From Epiperipatus broadwayi (lineage: Eukaryota > Onychophora > Udeonychophora > Euonychophora > Peripatidae), in assembly GCA_028023455.1 (NCBI GenBank), contig JAQFVV010012398.1, positions 7,836,682 to 7,900,681 of the forward strand: a stretch of 64,000 nucleotides of DNA. Direction: 5' to 3'. Shown here one piece after another: positions 10,618-20,882 of this stretch. The notes beneath the pieces were generated by a model. That model worked only from the letters and a program-made list of their open reading frames with translations. It was not told where the DNA came from and did no database searches. Made by a program: the position numbers and the translations under genes. The first letter of the stretch is position 1. The number at the start of each line of letters is the position of its first letter.

Positions 10618-11975
10618 AGTATATTATGAATTCAAAATGAGATACTAAGAAAATAAAAATACATAGAAATATTTTAGCTTTTGCAACAATGAGGTGTTTG
10701 TTATTTTTTTGCAAATAGTGCTTCAGAATTTGAGAAAATATTGCAAGAGTTATCAAATAAATTATTGTAATCATAAATTTAATATATCAACAACTATAAA
10801 TAATTTGTTCCCATTATTAAAACATATAAATATAAATGGATGAAATTAATAATAGAACTACGCATGAATGGAATACTTTTTGAAGAAAGAAATTAATGTT
10901 AAAACAAAATATGCCTATGTATAAAGAAAAAGGTTGTAATAGATGTGTGATGCAGCATGTATGTTGACCTACTATTTAAGTATTTACAAATGCAATCACT
11001 TTCAAATAAAGGAAGATTGCAAAAATTGGGGGGAAATGGTTAATATTAAATGGATCATTGTTGGACTTTGTGAAATTAGAAGAAAAGTTTTGTAGAGGCA
11101 ATTGATTTAAAAAGTGGACATGTACTATACTGCAAGGAACAAATATTGAAAGTGCAATTGGAATAGGATTTATTTTAAATAAAAAGTGGGAAAATAACAT
11201 TGTGAATATTGTTGGTGTATCAGATAGAATGACAATATTAGTTATTCAACTCAATGAAAAATGCCAAATGCAAATAATTCAGGTTTAGACATCAAAAAGT
11301 AATTATTGTTATGAAGAAGTAAGAATTTTTATACAGATATACTAAGGTTTTTGGTTATATCAAAACACATTTTTAAATTGTCATGGTAGAATTAATGTAA
11401 AAATTATTGAATCATTGAAAGTTAAAAATGTTATGGATAAATTTGGTCATGAAGATAGAAATAAGAGAGCCAACAGACATTTTAAACTTTAAAAAAATAT
11501 TTTATATATTAAATTCTTTTTTTGAGAAAAATTCTAAATGGGAATGAATATGAAAGAATTCAATCATGATACAGCAGAACTAAATTATATATTGACTAAT
11601 ATAAAATATATATTTCAAGATTGTACTCTTTTTAATAAATTTAATACAGAAACTGATCATTGATTAGTGAAATATAAGATACATGTTAATGCAAAACTAG
11701 AGAGACATAAATTATTAATAAAAACAGTGCTAGTTAAAATTCCTAATCTTAAACATTTAAGTGAATTTAAATTGGATAATATTAACAGTTTTGATATATA
11801 GTTCAGATTTGAAAGAAATCAATAGAAAGATAACTGATACACTATTAAAATCTACAATAAATATATCTGGTTCAAATAGAAGCAATAGCCCAGTAAAATT
11901 TTTACTGAAATAAAACAATTTATGGGGGGAAAAAAGAATATGGAAATATATATAAATAATCCATTAATTAAGACA

Positions 11976-13095
11976 TAAAGGCTACAACTGATATGTGGGC
12001 CAGGTAAATTTTCAAATGCCTTAATAATTATGTCTTTATTTTGCAAAAGTCCAATTAGTTTGAATTTAACTCATGTAATATAAATTTTATGACTTTCTCT
12101 TTTCAGATTATAGCTTGTAGTGTAAATAGCTATAGTTTTTTCTTTTATTTTTTTCCAATGATCACTATTTTTTTTCTGCTTTTAAGACAAATATTATAAA
12201 GCTTATAGCAATTAATGGTAGCAATAATAAAAAAGAAATTCATTTTATTGTAATAACTGATTATAGGAAAACAATCAATAGAATCCAGTTAAATAAAAGT
12301 AATTTATTTTTTCATTTTTGTGATTTTATGGCCATATTTTATTAGTTTTATACAAACATTTTAATATATATTGTAAATAATACTTATTATTAAAAAAATC
12401 AAATTTGAAACGATGTTTGTAAATCGCAAATATCTCTTCATATGAGTGTATGAGATACTGCTTGTTGCATTTATGATGAGTTAAAAGAAGTTAACAGTTA
12501 CAAATACCTTGGTCAGATTATTAATACAAATGGAAACATAATGGATAAAATTAATCATAGAATTAAACTTGTTTGGAGTGCTTTTGGTAGAAATAACTTG
12601 ATATTAAAAGAAAATATGCCTATGTGTTTCAAAAGAAAGATTTTTAATAAATGTGTTTTACCAGTTTTTACTTATGGATCTGAGACCTGGACAATTAATA
12701 GAAGAGCAATACATAGACTTCATACCACTCAAAGAAGTATGGAAAGATGCATGTTGGGAGTAACAAGAAGAGATCGAAAACACAATATATGGGTAAGAGA
12801 ACAAACAAGTGTTACTGACCTCATTGAAAAAATTAAGTCTGAAGGGGAGTTGGGCTGGACAGATTGTAGAAGAAATGATAATAGATGGACAGTTGAAATC
12901 TTAAACCGGATTCCAAGGGATTATAAAAGACCCAGAAAGAGACCACATGTGAGATGGATGGATGAAATAAGAAAGTGTGTAAAAGTGCTGTGGAGAAGAG
13001 ATGCTAGACATTGGAGAAAATGGATTGAACTTGGAGAGACCTTCATCCTGCAGTGGATTGATAATGGTTGTTGATGATGATAATTGTGTTATTGC
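11976..13095 (+). mobile_element. younger insertion inside the RTE element: unknown 5' part plus RTE 3' end
   Basis: The stretch interrupts the older LINE. Its last 610 bp are a 5'-truncated RTE 3' end in much better condition than its host. The first 500 bp (11,976-12,473) match nothing else in the window and are plain AT-rich sequence. They may be a separate insertion or transduced flank. No clean target duplication was found at the edges. Confidence 0.55.
12541..13074 (+). pseudogene. RTE retrotransposon C-terminal domain (open, 5'-truncated)
   Basis: A 177-codon open frame equal to the C-terminal domain of the RTE-type reverse transcriptase protein. Visible marks: SAFGRNNLILKENMPMC, the FNKCVLPVFTYGSETWT stretch around residues 36-52, MERCMLGVTRRDRK, then RPRKRPHVRWMDEIRKC and a C-terminal FILQWIDNG. 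The reading frame is continuous back to about 12,474 and stops at TGA just before a TGATGATGATA tail. There is no RT palm, so it cannot function alone. Its single-copy TDLIEKIK segment shows the ancestral state for the triplication seen at 45,645. Confidence 0.75.
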
Positions 13096-14775
13096 TATTT
13101 CAGATTAAAAATAATTGAATATTTAGAAATTTGTAAAATGGTTCCAAAAAGAATTAATAACATAAGAAAATATAATTATGATTTAGCAAGGAAAGCTATA
13201 TAAGTTAATAAAATATCAAAAGTATATAACAACATATTAGGAAACTTATCTGAGACAAGAAGAAAAAAATGGAATTATTATTATAAAAAGTATGATGACA
13301 TTATAAATGTGTGGATGAGTTCTATAAAAACTATATACCAATAAAAAACAAAAAAAAAATTTTTCTACAATTATTACCTCTTCTAAATTGCCCAGGATTT
13401 TAAATGAAATGAGACATGCAATTATATATTTGAAGAAGGGAAAAGCTCTATTATAATGATGGAATTATAATATTTTTTAAAAAAGAAACAGTTGAAGAAA
13501 TAGAAAAATTGTTGGCAAAGTTATATATCAATGGGTTAAATGACAGAGATGATACTAGATGACTGGAAGAATGCAGAATTATCATTAAAAAGATGATAAG
13601 ATATAAATTACAGATCTATCAGTTTTTTGTCATTTCTACACAAAACTTTTACCAAGATAATTACAACTTTTCTATAGTGAACTTTCTATTTTAACTGACC
13701 AAAAGGATGAGCTGGATCTAAAAGTGATTTTAACACAATGGATCACTCCATGTGTTTTGAGAGAAGTTATAGAAAGGATTAATAAATATGAATTGGCATT
13801 ATGTTTTGGATTTGTACATAATGAAAAGGCTTTGATTCTATGAACATTTCTTTAGTGATTATAACATTGGGTCATCAAACTATAGATTCAGGATATTGCT
13901 ATATTATGAAGAATATTTATCAAAGTTGATTACAATACATAATTATACTAAGAAGATTAGCATCGAGAATGATGCATGACAGGATGACTCTACATCTCTA
14001 AAACATTTTACAGTAGTTTAGTTTTGCAAGAAATTTTTTGTGCATTAAATAGGAATCTAAGAAAGTGAAAGTAAAAGTAAATTGAAATAATTTAAATGAT
14101 CTAGATTTTGCATATGATATAGTTGTTTTTGGAAATAATGCTTCAGACCTTTAGGAAATGTAGCAAGAATTATCAGATAAAAATAAGAAAGAAGTTAAAA
14201 ATAATGTTTAATGGTTTTTCTCTAAAGAAGAAAATAAAAATTGATAATACCATGATGAGATTATTAATACAGATGAAAGCATAATAAATGAAATTAATCA
14301 TAGAATTAATTTAGATGGAGGGTTTTTGTAGAAATAACTTAATATTAAAAAAGAATATGACTATGTGTTTTAAAAAAGAAAAGTGTTTAATAAGTATATT
14401 TTACTAGATCTTACATATGTATTTGAGACTTGGATTCTTAACCATTCCATAAACTTTACACCATTCAACAAAATATTTAAAAATGTATATTAGAAAAAAT
14501 AAAAAGTGATTGAAAATGAAAGACATGAATGGAAGAACAAACAGATGTTACTAACATCATTAAAAGAATTAAGAGTGTGAAGTAGAACTGGACTGGAAAT
14601 ATTACAATATGGGATTTCAAGAGATTATAAAAGGTCTAATACAAAACCATATATGAGGTGAATTAATGAAGTAATGATGTGTGTGAAGAAAAGATATAGA
14701 TAGAGAAACTGGATTAAACTTGGAGATACTATCTTGCTGTAATTGATAATGATTAAAAATGATAATGATGATGAC

Positions 14776-15050
14776 CAGTTACTTATGGATCTTAAACATG
14801 GGCATTTATCAATAAAGCAATACAATGATTTTATATTACTCAAAGAAATATAGAGAAATATATTGGGAGTAATAGGGATGGATGGTAAACAAAGTAAACG
14901 GATGAGAGAACAAACAGTTATCAGTGACATCACTGAAAAAAGTCACACAGGAAATTTTGTAATAAATGATAATAGATGTATAGTCAAAATCTTAACCTAG
15001 ATCTTAAGAAATTGTAAAAGATCTAGAAATGCATATAAAATTGTTTCAAG
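14776..15050 (+). mobile_element. RTE LINE 3' fragment, decayed
   Basis: A second copy of the RTE C-terminal region directly after the tail of the previous element. It begins at the CVLPVLTYGSETWT-equivalent (CCAGTTACTTATGGATC at 14,779) and runs through the region corresponding to RPRKRP before fading near 15,050. Several stops. Head-to-tail abutment suggests a tandem 5'-truncated insertion. Confidence 0.6.
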
Positions 15051-16788
15051 AATTTTAGAAATATATCTAAGATTTTTTTCTAAAAGAAAGATTGACAGAT
15101 TTTCAGAATGCAATACAATAAACAAATAAAATATTGTAATATTATATTATTGTATTTAACTATTACTAAGAATGAATAGTATTGACAGTATATTATCATT
15201 GACCTAACTATATATATATAATCCATGTATAATCAGAGAAAAAATGTTTAGCAGCTGTTATTATTAATAAGTTGACCATATGCCAATATCTTTTATCTGA
15301 TTGTTTAGTAAGAGTTATAATTATATTAAAATCCAATATTCAAATTCTGCACTATATTCATATAAACAAATTTTACAAACACCAAATCTAACATATAAAT
15401 ACATTCGGCTGTGCCACTTAGGTTACATATATATAGACTCGAAAATTTTGGTAGTATAGTTTATTGGATAATTTTGTCACATGATTCTAATCTGATATTA
15501 TGCACATTTGGATTTATCAAATTTTATAAAGTTATTAAAATAATTGATAACTAATTTTATTTTATAAACATAATGTAGATCATTTATTAGTATAATCATA
15601 AGTGACATCTTAGCTTATTTAAGTTATCCATATTTGGTGCATTGTTCTGAAATATTACCTATCTATGTGTAGTCATTATACCACATGCAGTCATTATTAC
15701 ATCTGATTGGCTGTCACATAAGCATTTTTAAAGTGCTTCTGTAGAAGGTTTTAGCCTTTCATGTTATTATTACTTATCTATTTAGAATTTTGGCAGTAGT
15801 TGAAAGATGCAACTAATTTTCTATCTACTAATAATGTAGACTTTGTAATCTTTATCACATATCTATTGCTACGTAATATAAGTATGAGTGTATATGTGTG
15901 CTTATTCATGAAAATAGTTTCTAATTTTTTTCTGGCAAATGTGTGGCCCCTACTTATTGTTATTATAGGATCGTTATTTCAGATTTCTATCATCTGTGAT
16001 TATCTAGATAGTATAGTCAGCTTAATAGTGATTGCTATAGATACTAGTAACTGGAACTCAGCTATCATCTATCTAAACAAACACAATCTTATCTAAAAGA
16101 ACATGAATTTGTACTTAGGCATACGTCTCATGCACACACACAATTATATATAGTTAGTTTAATAATGGTGCATTATTAATCCCTTTTTTTTAAGTTAAAT
16201 AAAATAATCTAATATTTCACATGCATTCTGTTGCCCATTACTCGACTTGTCTTTGTGAAAGGAATTTCTAAAACTCTAAGCACATTTGGTGAACAATGAG
16301 TAAAATATGATATATATGCGTTCAGATTCCTGCTGAAAATTTTCATTGATTATAGTTTTTTTTTTTTTACAATACGTATAAACATCGTATGTTATTTGTA
16401 TGAGAAAGCGAATAATTAAGTTATAAATACGCAATAAAGTGTGAGAAAAAATTATCCCGAAGGAAAGTATTAACTGGGGCAAATCATTTTTTAAAGTAAA
16501 GTATTTGACCTGAACAATAGAAAAATATTTGTAATCAAATAAGGAAGAAATAAATTGTTTACACCCATCTGACTATATTTTAATAAAATAAATTAGTAGT
16601 TTAAAATTATTTATATATAAAGTTAAATTAGAATAATTAATAAAGTGAAGTACTTTGCTTAAAATAATATTTGTGATTTTGTGCAAAGTAAATATATCTA
16701 ACTCATGCTAAACTACCTCATATTAAACTGGATTATTTATCATAAGAGTGCAATTTGATTCATTTGTTTGAAAAAGTCATCAAGTAAA
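15051..16788. other. AT-rich spacer, nothing recognised
   Basis: I see no element signature, no splice-bounded exon and no structured RNA. The 98-codon open frame at 15,800-16,096 looks hydrophobic, but poly-T-rich DNA yields such frames by chance, and there is no start context, intron boundary or family motif. Confidence 0.45.
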
Positions 16789-16860
16789 GCGTTGGTGGCC
16801 TAGTGGTTAGCATAGCTGCCTTCCAAGAAGCTGTCCCGGGTTCGCTTCCTGGTTAATGCA
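16789..16860 (+). repeat. tRNA-Gly(TCC)-derived SINE head, second copy
   Basis: Same family as the copy at 4,167: box A TGGCCTAGTGG, anticodon loop CTTCCAA, box B GGTTCGCTTCC. The box B here is nearer to canonical. The anticodon 3' strand (GAAG) and the acceptor 3' strand (GTTAATGC) no longer pair fully with their partners. It is followed by a TTTAGTTATATATATA tail, as in the other copy. Confidence 0.72.
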
Positions 16861-17469
16861 TTTAGTTATATATATAAGTACTCTAAAATCAACGACCTTA
16901 TCACAAATTGACCACAATATTGGATGAATAATATTACTTAATGAAAGTATTAATTGACAAAAATATATTTAATTAGTCCACTTATATTCAAGTTATTTAG
17001 CTAACCATCCAATCATAGGTTGATAAAAGGGTGTTTAAGTCTTACTATTAAAAATAATAATCAAATGGTTAGTGTTTGAAAACTAATGTATATATAACAC
17101 TCTCGAGTATTGAAACGATATATTAAATTTCATGCAAAAACCTTTAGCTTTTGAGAATATCGCTCTATCTCGTGTTAAACAACAATGGTTTTTATTTTAA
17201 TTATTATTTGTCCATACTAAGTAGTCTATGTTAAGTATTTACAGAAAGATCAAATAAAACATCATAAACATTTCAAACATTCAAAAGTTTATAAATTTCT
17301 AAATAATAATAAAAAGTGCTGCTCATAAACGAGTATATCCATTCTAATTCCAAAAAAAAAAGAAAAGAGAGAGTCAAAAAAGTACTTTAGAAATGAGTTT
17401 TGTGATGACTATACAAAGCAATCTGTGAACTACAAATATGTCTATATATAGAACACACTGACCCAATTT

Positions 17470-19420
17470 TCTGTTTGTTTGATATGATATTATTTTACAA
17501 AAAAAAAATCTTCCTGAAATATTCCAACATCATGTTTAATTGTTGCTCTTCTAGATATTCTATCTTCTGCCATATCTTTCTAATGGAAACAGTTGGTATT
17601 GCACTTCTATCATGAAAACTATGTTCAAATTCATAAAACACCCTTTTGGGAAATTTTATATTGTTCATTCATTTAATTGTCCATTTCAACAAAAGCATGC
17701 TTTTACATTAGTGGATTCAATAGTATCACATCCAGAAATCTGAATTATATATCGATTGTTTTTATGTTTTGTCATTGTATTTTTCAAATTTAATAATCAT
17801 CCTTCAATAAAACTTTTAGAATGCCTTTATATTGCACAGATAAGGTGTCAAATTTTCAGTTCCATACAATAAATTAGATAAAATAACAGTTCTATATACA
17901 GCTAATTTGGTTGCAGTAGTTATTTTCCTATGATGAAATAATCTCTCCTGACTTGTTAAAACAGTAGTGGAACATTAGAATTTTGGTTACAACTCAATAT
18001 GTAAATCCACTTTTCTACTTACATTTTTACTATGGTATTTTAACTGGTTTACATTATCAAGATGATAATGATTCAAACTATCTCTGATTGATAAAGAATT
18101 TGAGTTTGTTTGAAAATTAATTAATAAAACAAATTTTTTATATGTTTATTCCAAAATAATAATATTCTGTAAATTGTTTTTTTGAATTGGGAACAAATAG
18201 CACAATTATCAGCATACTGAAAATCCAGAATCCAAGAAGAAATTTTGCTTTTAATTGAATCAAATTAAAAATTATATTCATGAAACCTATATTGTATGTT
18301 AATTCCTGTTTGATTGAGCCACATATAAACAATTCTAAAGGTCACTATTATAAAAATTGAAAACAATGTTAAAGTAAATACACATCATTGTTTAACAGCA
18401 CTTTTTATTTCAAATAGTTTTCCATCTGGAGTAATAATGTTTCCTCTCTATTTCATTATATAGAAACTGCATAATGCAAATAAATTTTTGTGGATACCTT
18501 GATAAAATGTCTTGACCAAAATGATAAAATCAAAACATATTAATCATTTATTGTTTCCCAGTACTTTTCTTGCATTTTCCTGAAAAAAAAAACATTTGCA
18601 TAGTGCTTCATAATTCTCTAAAATCACTTTGACTTTCTGTAATCATTCATGTATAAGAGGAGCAATCTATTCAAAAAAAGTATTGTAAATATCTTTGCTA
18701 TAGTGGATAATAATGCTGGTCCACAATAATTACTACAACATTGTCTATTACCCTTGTTTTTAAAAATTGGTACAATAAAACCATCATTAAAATTGCATGA
18801 CATAACATTATAGATTCATATACTCTTTTAAAAATTCCACTAGTTTTGAAACTAACATATCACCATTATATTTTAAAACTTCTCTGGATATTTTATTAGG
18901 AGTACAACCTTTTAATTTTTAAGATTATAAAAAAACTTAACTAAACTGAAAATCCTTATCTAAATCTAAATAAGTATATAAAATAGATATATAATATTAT
19001 AGACATAATCTCAATTCTTGCATCATTATTCCAAAAACCATCAAAATACTCTTTCCATCTGTTCAAAATATCATTGTCTTTCTATAAGAGAGTAACACTG
19101 CTGAGTTTAAAGGATTGTGATCCAATTTCTCAGCTTTATATGTTGTTTTCAATGCATCAAAAAATATCTGGAATGACTAAATCAGTGGATTTCTGAATTT
19201 TTTGTAATTTTAATTCACCAATTATTTTTAAGATTTTTTTAAGTGTTGAATTCTACCTTCAGAAGTTTATATTTATTATGAAGTTACACATTTAATCTAT
19301 TATTCTTCCAAGCAGAAAATGTCATGCTTCCTTTTATTCAAATCACTAATATTAAGATTATTGTCAGACAATGAATCAAGATTCTTCATATTAATGAAAC
19401 CAAGAATAAATTTAATTGTT
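17470..19420 (-). mobile_element. non-LTR retrotransposon (Jockey/CR1-like group, clade unresolved), minus strand, decayed
   Basis: Minus-strand translation shows, from 5' to 3': PNKISREVLKYNGDMLVSKL near 18,850-18,905 (family form GAPGxDxIPxEVxKxGG), a degraded palm region around 18,500-18,700, KITTATKLAVYRTVILSNLLYGTE near 17,850-17,930 (family LLYGCETWT), and RSAIPTVSIRKIWQKI near 17,560-17,610 (family RAGIPSIEALLxRxQLRW). The order is that of a LINE RT with its C-terminal domain. Frames are broken by many stops. It differs from the RTE family elsewhere in the window. The edges are approximate. Confidence 0.62.
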
Positions 19421-19564
19421 TCCACAATGCATTCTTAAAGAGAACTTCAAGCTTCAGTAATAACATAGTGCTGAAGGTCCAAAGTAACAATTTTTGTTTT
19501 TAATAGCTGCTGAAATATAATATGATTCATGTAATAAAGATATATATGAGAGATGATGACCTGG

Positions 19565-19604
19565 CCAACTGATGAGTGCTGGTTCAGCACAAAATGCATC
19601 TTGG
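19565..19604 (+). ncRNA. hammerhead ribozyme motif, copy 1 (one core change)
   Basis: Stem I strand CCAA, core CTGATGA (19,569-19,575), stem II GTGCTG-GTT-CAGCAC (six perfect pairs), then AAAA where GAAA is expected (19,591-19,594), a tiny stem III (AT-GC-AT), candidate cleavage after C19600, and the closing stem I strand TTGG. This follows a type I hammerhead exactly apart from one G to A change in the second core box, which would be expected to abolish cleavage in this copy. Confidence 0.72.
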
Positions 19605-19984
19605 GGGTTATTTGTCTTTTATTGTATCTTTATTTATATGAAATTATTTATGAAATAAAAAGAATGGAGAAATGTTGACGTTGTCTATCTATAAAAAAGA
19701 TATTACGCATGGGAGAAAGAGAAACGTAAATAGCCATCTGTGTGTGTGTGTGTGCTGAAAATCAGATATATTAATCTTTAACCTGGATTAAAGTTTATAT
19801 CTGTGCTAGAGAAAAACTCTACTTTAATAAATGACTAGTAATAATCATTACGTGTTTATCAAAAAGTTGATAACGTAAAAGTTGGGAGAGGAGTAAATTG
19901 ACAATTGAAAATAAAAATGAGACAATTTGCTCTACATAAATACTCTTCATGTAATAAAGATATATATGAGAGATGATGACTTGG

Positions 19985-20026
19985 CCCAACTAATGAGTGC
20001 TGGTTCAGCACGAAATACATCTTGGG
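19985..20026 (+). ncRNA. hammerhead ribozyme motif, copy 2 (one core change)
   Basis: Stem I CCCAA (19,985-19,989) pairs with TTGGG (20,022-20,026). The first core box reads CTAATGA instead of CTGATGA. Stem II GTGCTG-GTT-CAGCAC is perfect and GAAA (20,012-20,015) is intact. A two-pair stem III precedes candidate cleavage after C20021. Copies 1 and 2 have different single defects, so their consensus is a fully canonical hammerhead. Confidence 0.72.
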
Positions 20027-20263
20027 GGTTATTTGTCTTTTATTGTATCTTTATTTATATGAAATTATTTATGAAATAAAAAGAATGGAGAAATATTGAC
20101 ATTGTCTATCTATAAAAAAAAAAAAAAGATATCTGAGAATATAATTGAAAGGGTAACTTATAATGCCTTTTTATTTCATTTTTACTACTATCCAATGCAC
20201 TAAAATATTATTATTATATCTTCTCCTTTACTATTTTGCATTCATTCATATATATATATATAT

Positions 20264-20517
20264 TACTTATAATCAATCTTCACATATACACTTTAATGCA
20301 ATTTTTTTATATAATTCATTTAATTTTCTAGCAGTTTTAACTATCCTGCAGTCTTCATCATATGTATTTTATATCTATATTAGTGATTTTATAATTATAT
20401 GTTTAAATGTTATAGATCTGATGAAGACCACAAGACAGTAAAACTGTTAGGAAATTAAAGAAATTATATAAAAAAATTGCATTGAAGTATATATGTGAAG
20501 ATTGATTATAAATAATA
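20264..20517. repeat. hairpin-forming inverted repeat of PLE-end type
   Basis: Arms of about 95 bp (20,264-20,362 and 20,408-20,517), roughly 90% complementary, with a loop of about 45 bp. The right arm has CTGATGA at 20,418 followed by AAGAC...AGTAAAAC, and the left arm has the mirrored form. That is the box-hairpin-AAAC arrangement seen at PLE termini in this window. The outer ends lie next to AT repeats. It has no coding content. Confidence 0.68.
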
Positions 20518-20639
20518 ATCCAATACACTGGGATAAACAATAACAGTGAGATGCATTGGAAATGCAAGACAACAGACCAAACAGAGAAGTTAAATATTAA
20601 AATATTATTATATTTAATATATCATTAGCATGATCCCTG

Positions 20640-20882
<243 letters not shown>

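Larger units (their letters stand above)
8420..10955 (+). mobile_element. RTE-type LINE fragment, split by two later insertions
   Basis: Pieces of one plus-strand RTE element. Piece 8,435-8,610 matches the RT segment found at 44,690-44,850 (degraded AGFRSG...DHIQ...IERTNKYELSLCF). Piece 10,176-10,408 continues it exactly (the LINE sequence for FVDYEKAFDS and what follows). Piece 10,618-10,955 carries the YADD-region equivalent and the thumb. The join across 8,610/10,176 and 10,408/10,618 restores colinearity with the copy at 42,960-46,043, which proves the intervening DNA was inserted. It holds stops in every piece. 5' truncation lies near 8,420. Confidence 0.82.
10972..14775 (+). mobile_element. 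RTE-type LINE, plus strand, decayed, interrupted at about 11,976
   Basis: Starts with the endonuclease N-terminus (same sequence as 43,095 onward in the best copy: the WDIIGLCEVRRK region is recognisable at 11,052-11,090 as nucleotide similarity). It continues through the endonuclease C-terminal part (a LNYILTN-like stretch and a TDH for GSDH near 11,660). The sequence is then broken by about 1.1 kb of other DNA, and resumes at about 13,096 with the linker, RT fingers, palm (13,370-14,200), thumb and 3' end near 14,740, closing with GATAATGATGATGA. All parts carry stops and indels. The split and resumption in register show nested insertion. Confidence 0.78.
19526..20132 (+). repeat. retrozyme-like tandem repeat, 420-bp unit with hammerhead motifs
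   Basis: A direct repeat: 19,526-19,700 recurs at 19,946-20,132 with about 95% identity by eye, a 420-bp period. Thus there is one full unit plus a partial second one. Each copy contains a hammerhead ribozyme motif at the same place. Between the motifs lies a 420-nt monomer with a (TG)n stretch and a segment that recurs at 51,780 and 63,650. Metazoan retrozymes are small non-autonomous elements made of short tandem units, each with a type I hammerhead that cuts the transcript into circularisable monomers. The geometry here fits. There is no coding frame. Confidence 0.7.

Noticed and set aside
15800-16096. 98-codon hydrophobic open frame resembling a membrane protein
   Set aside because: T-rich DNA gives apolar frames by chance. 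No splice signals, no family motif and no codon bias support it.
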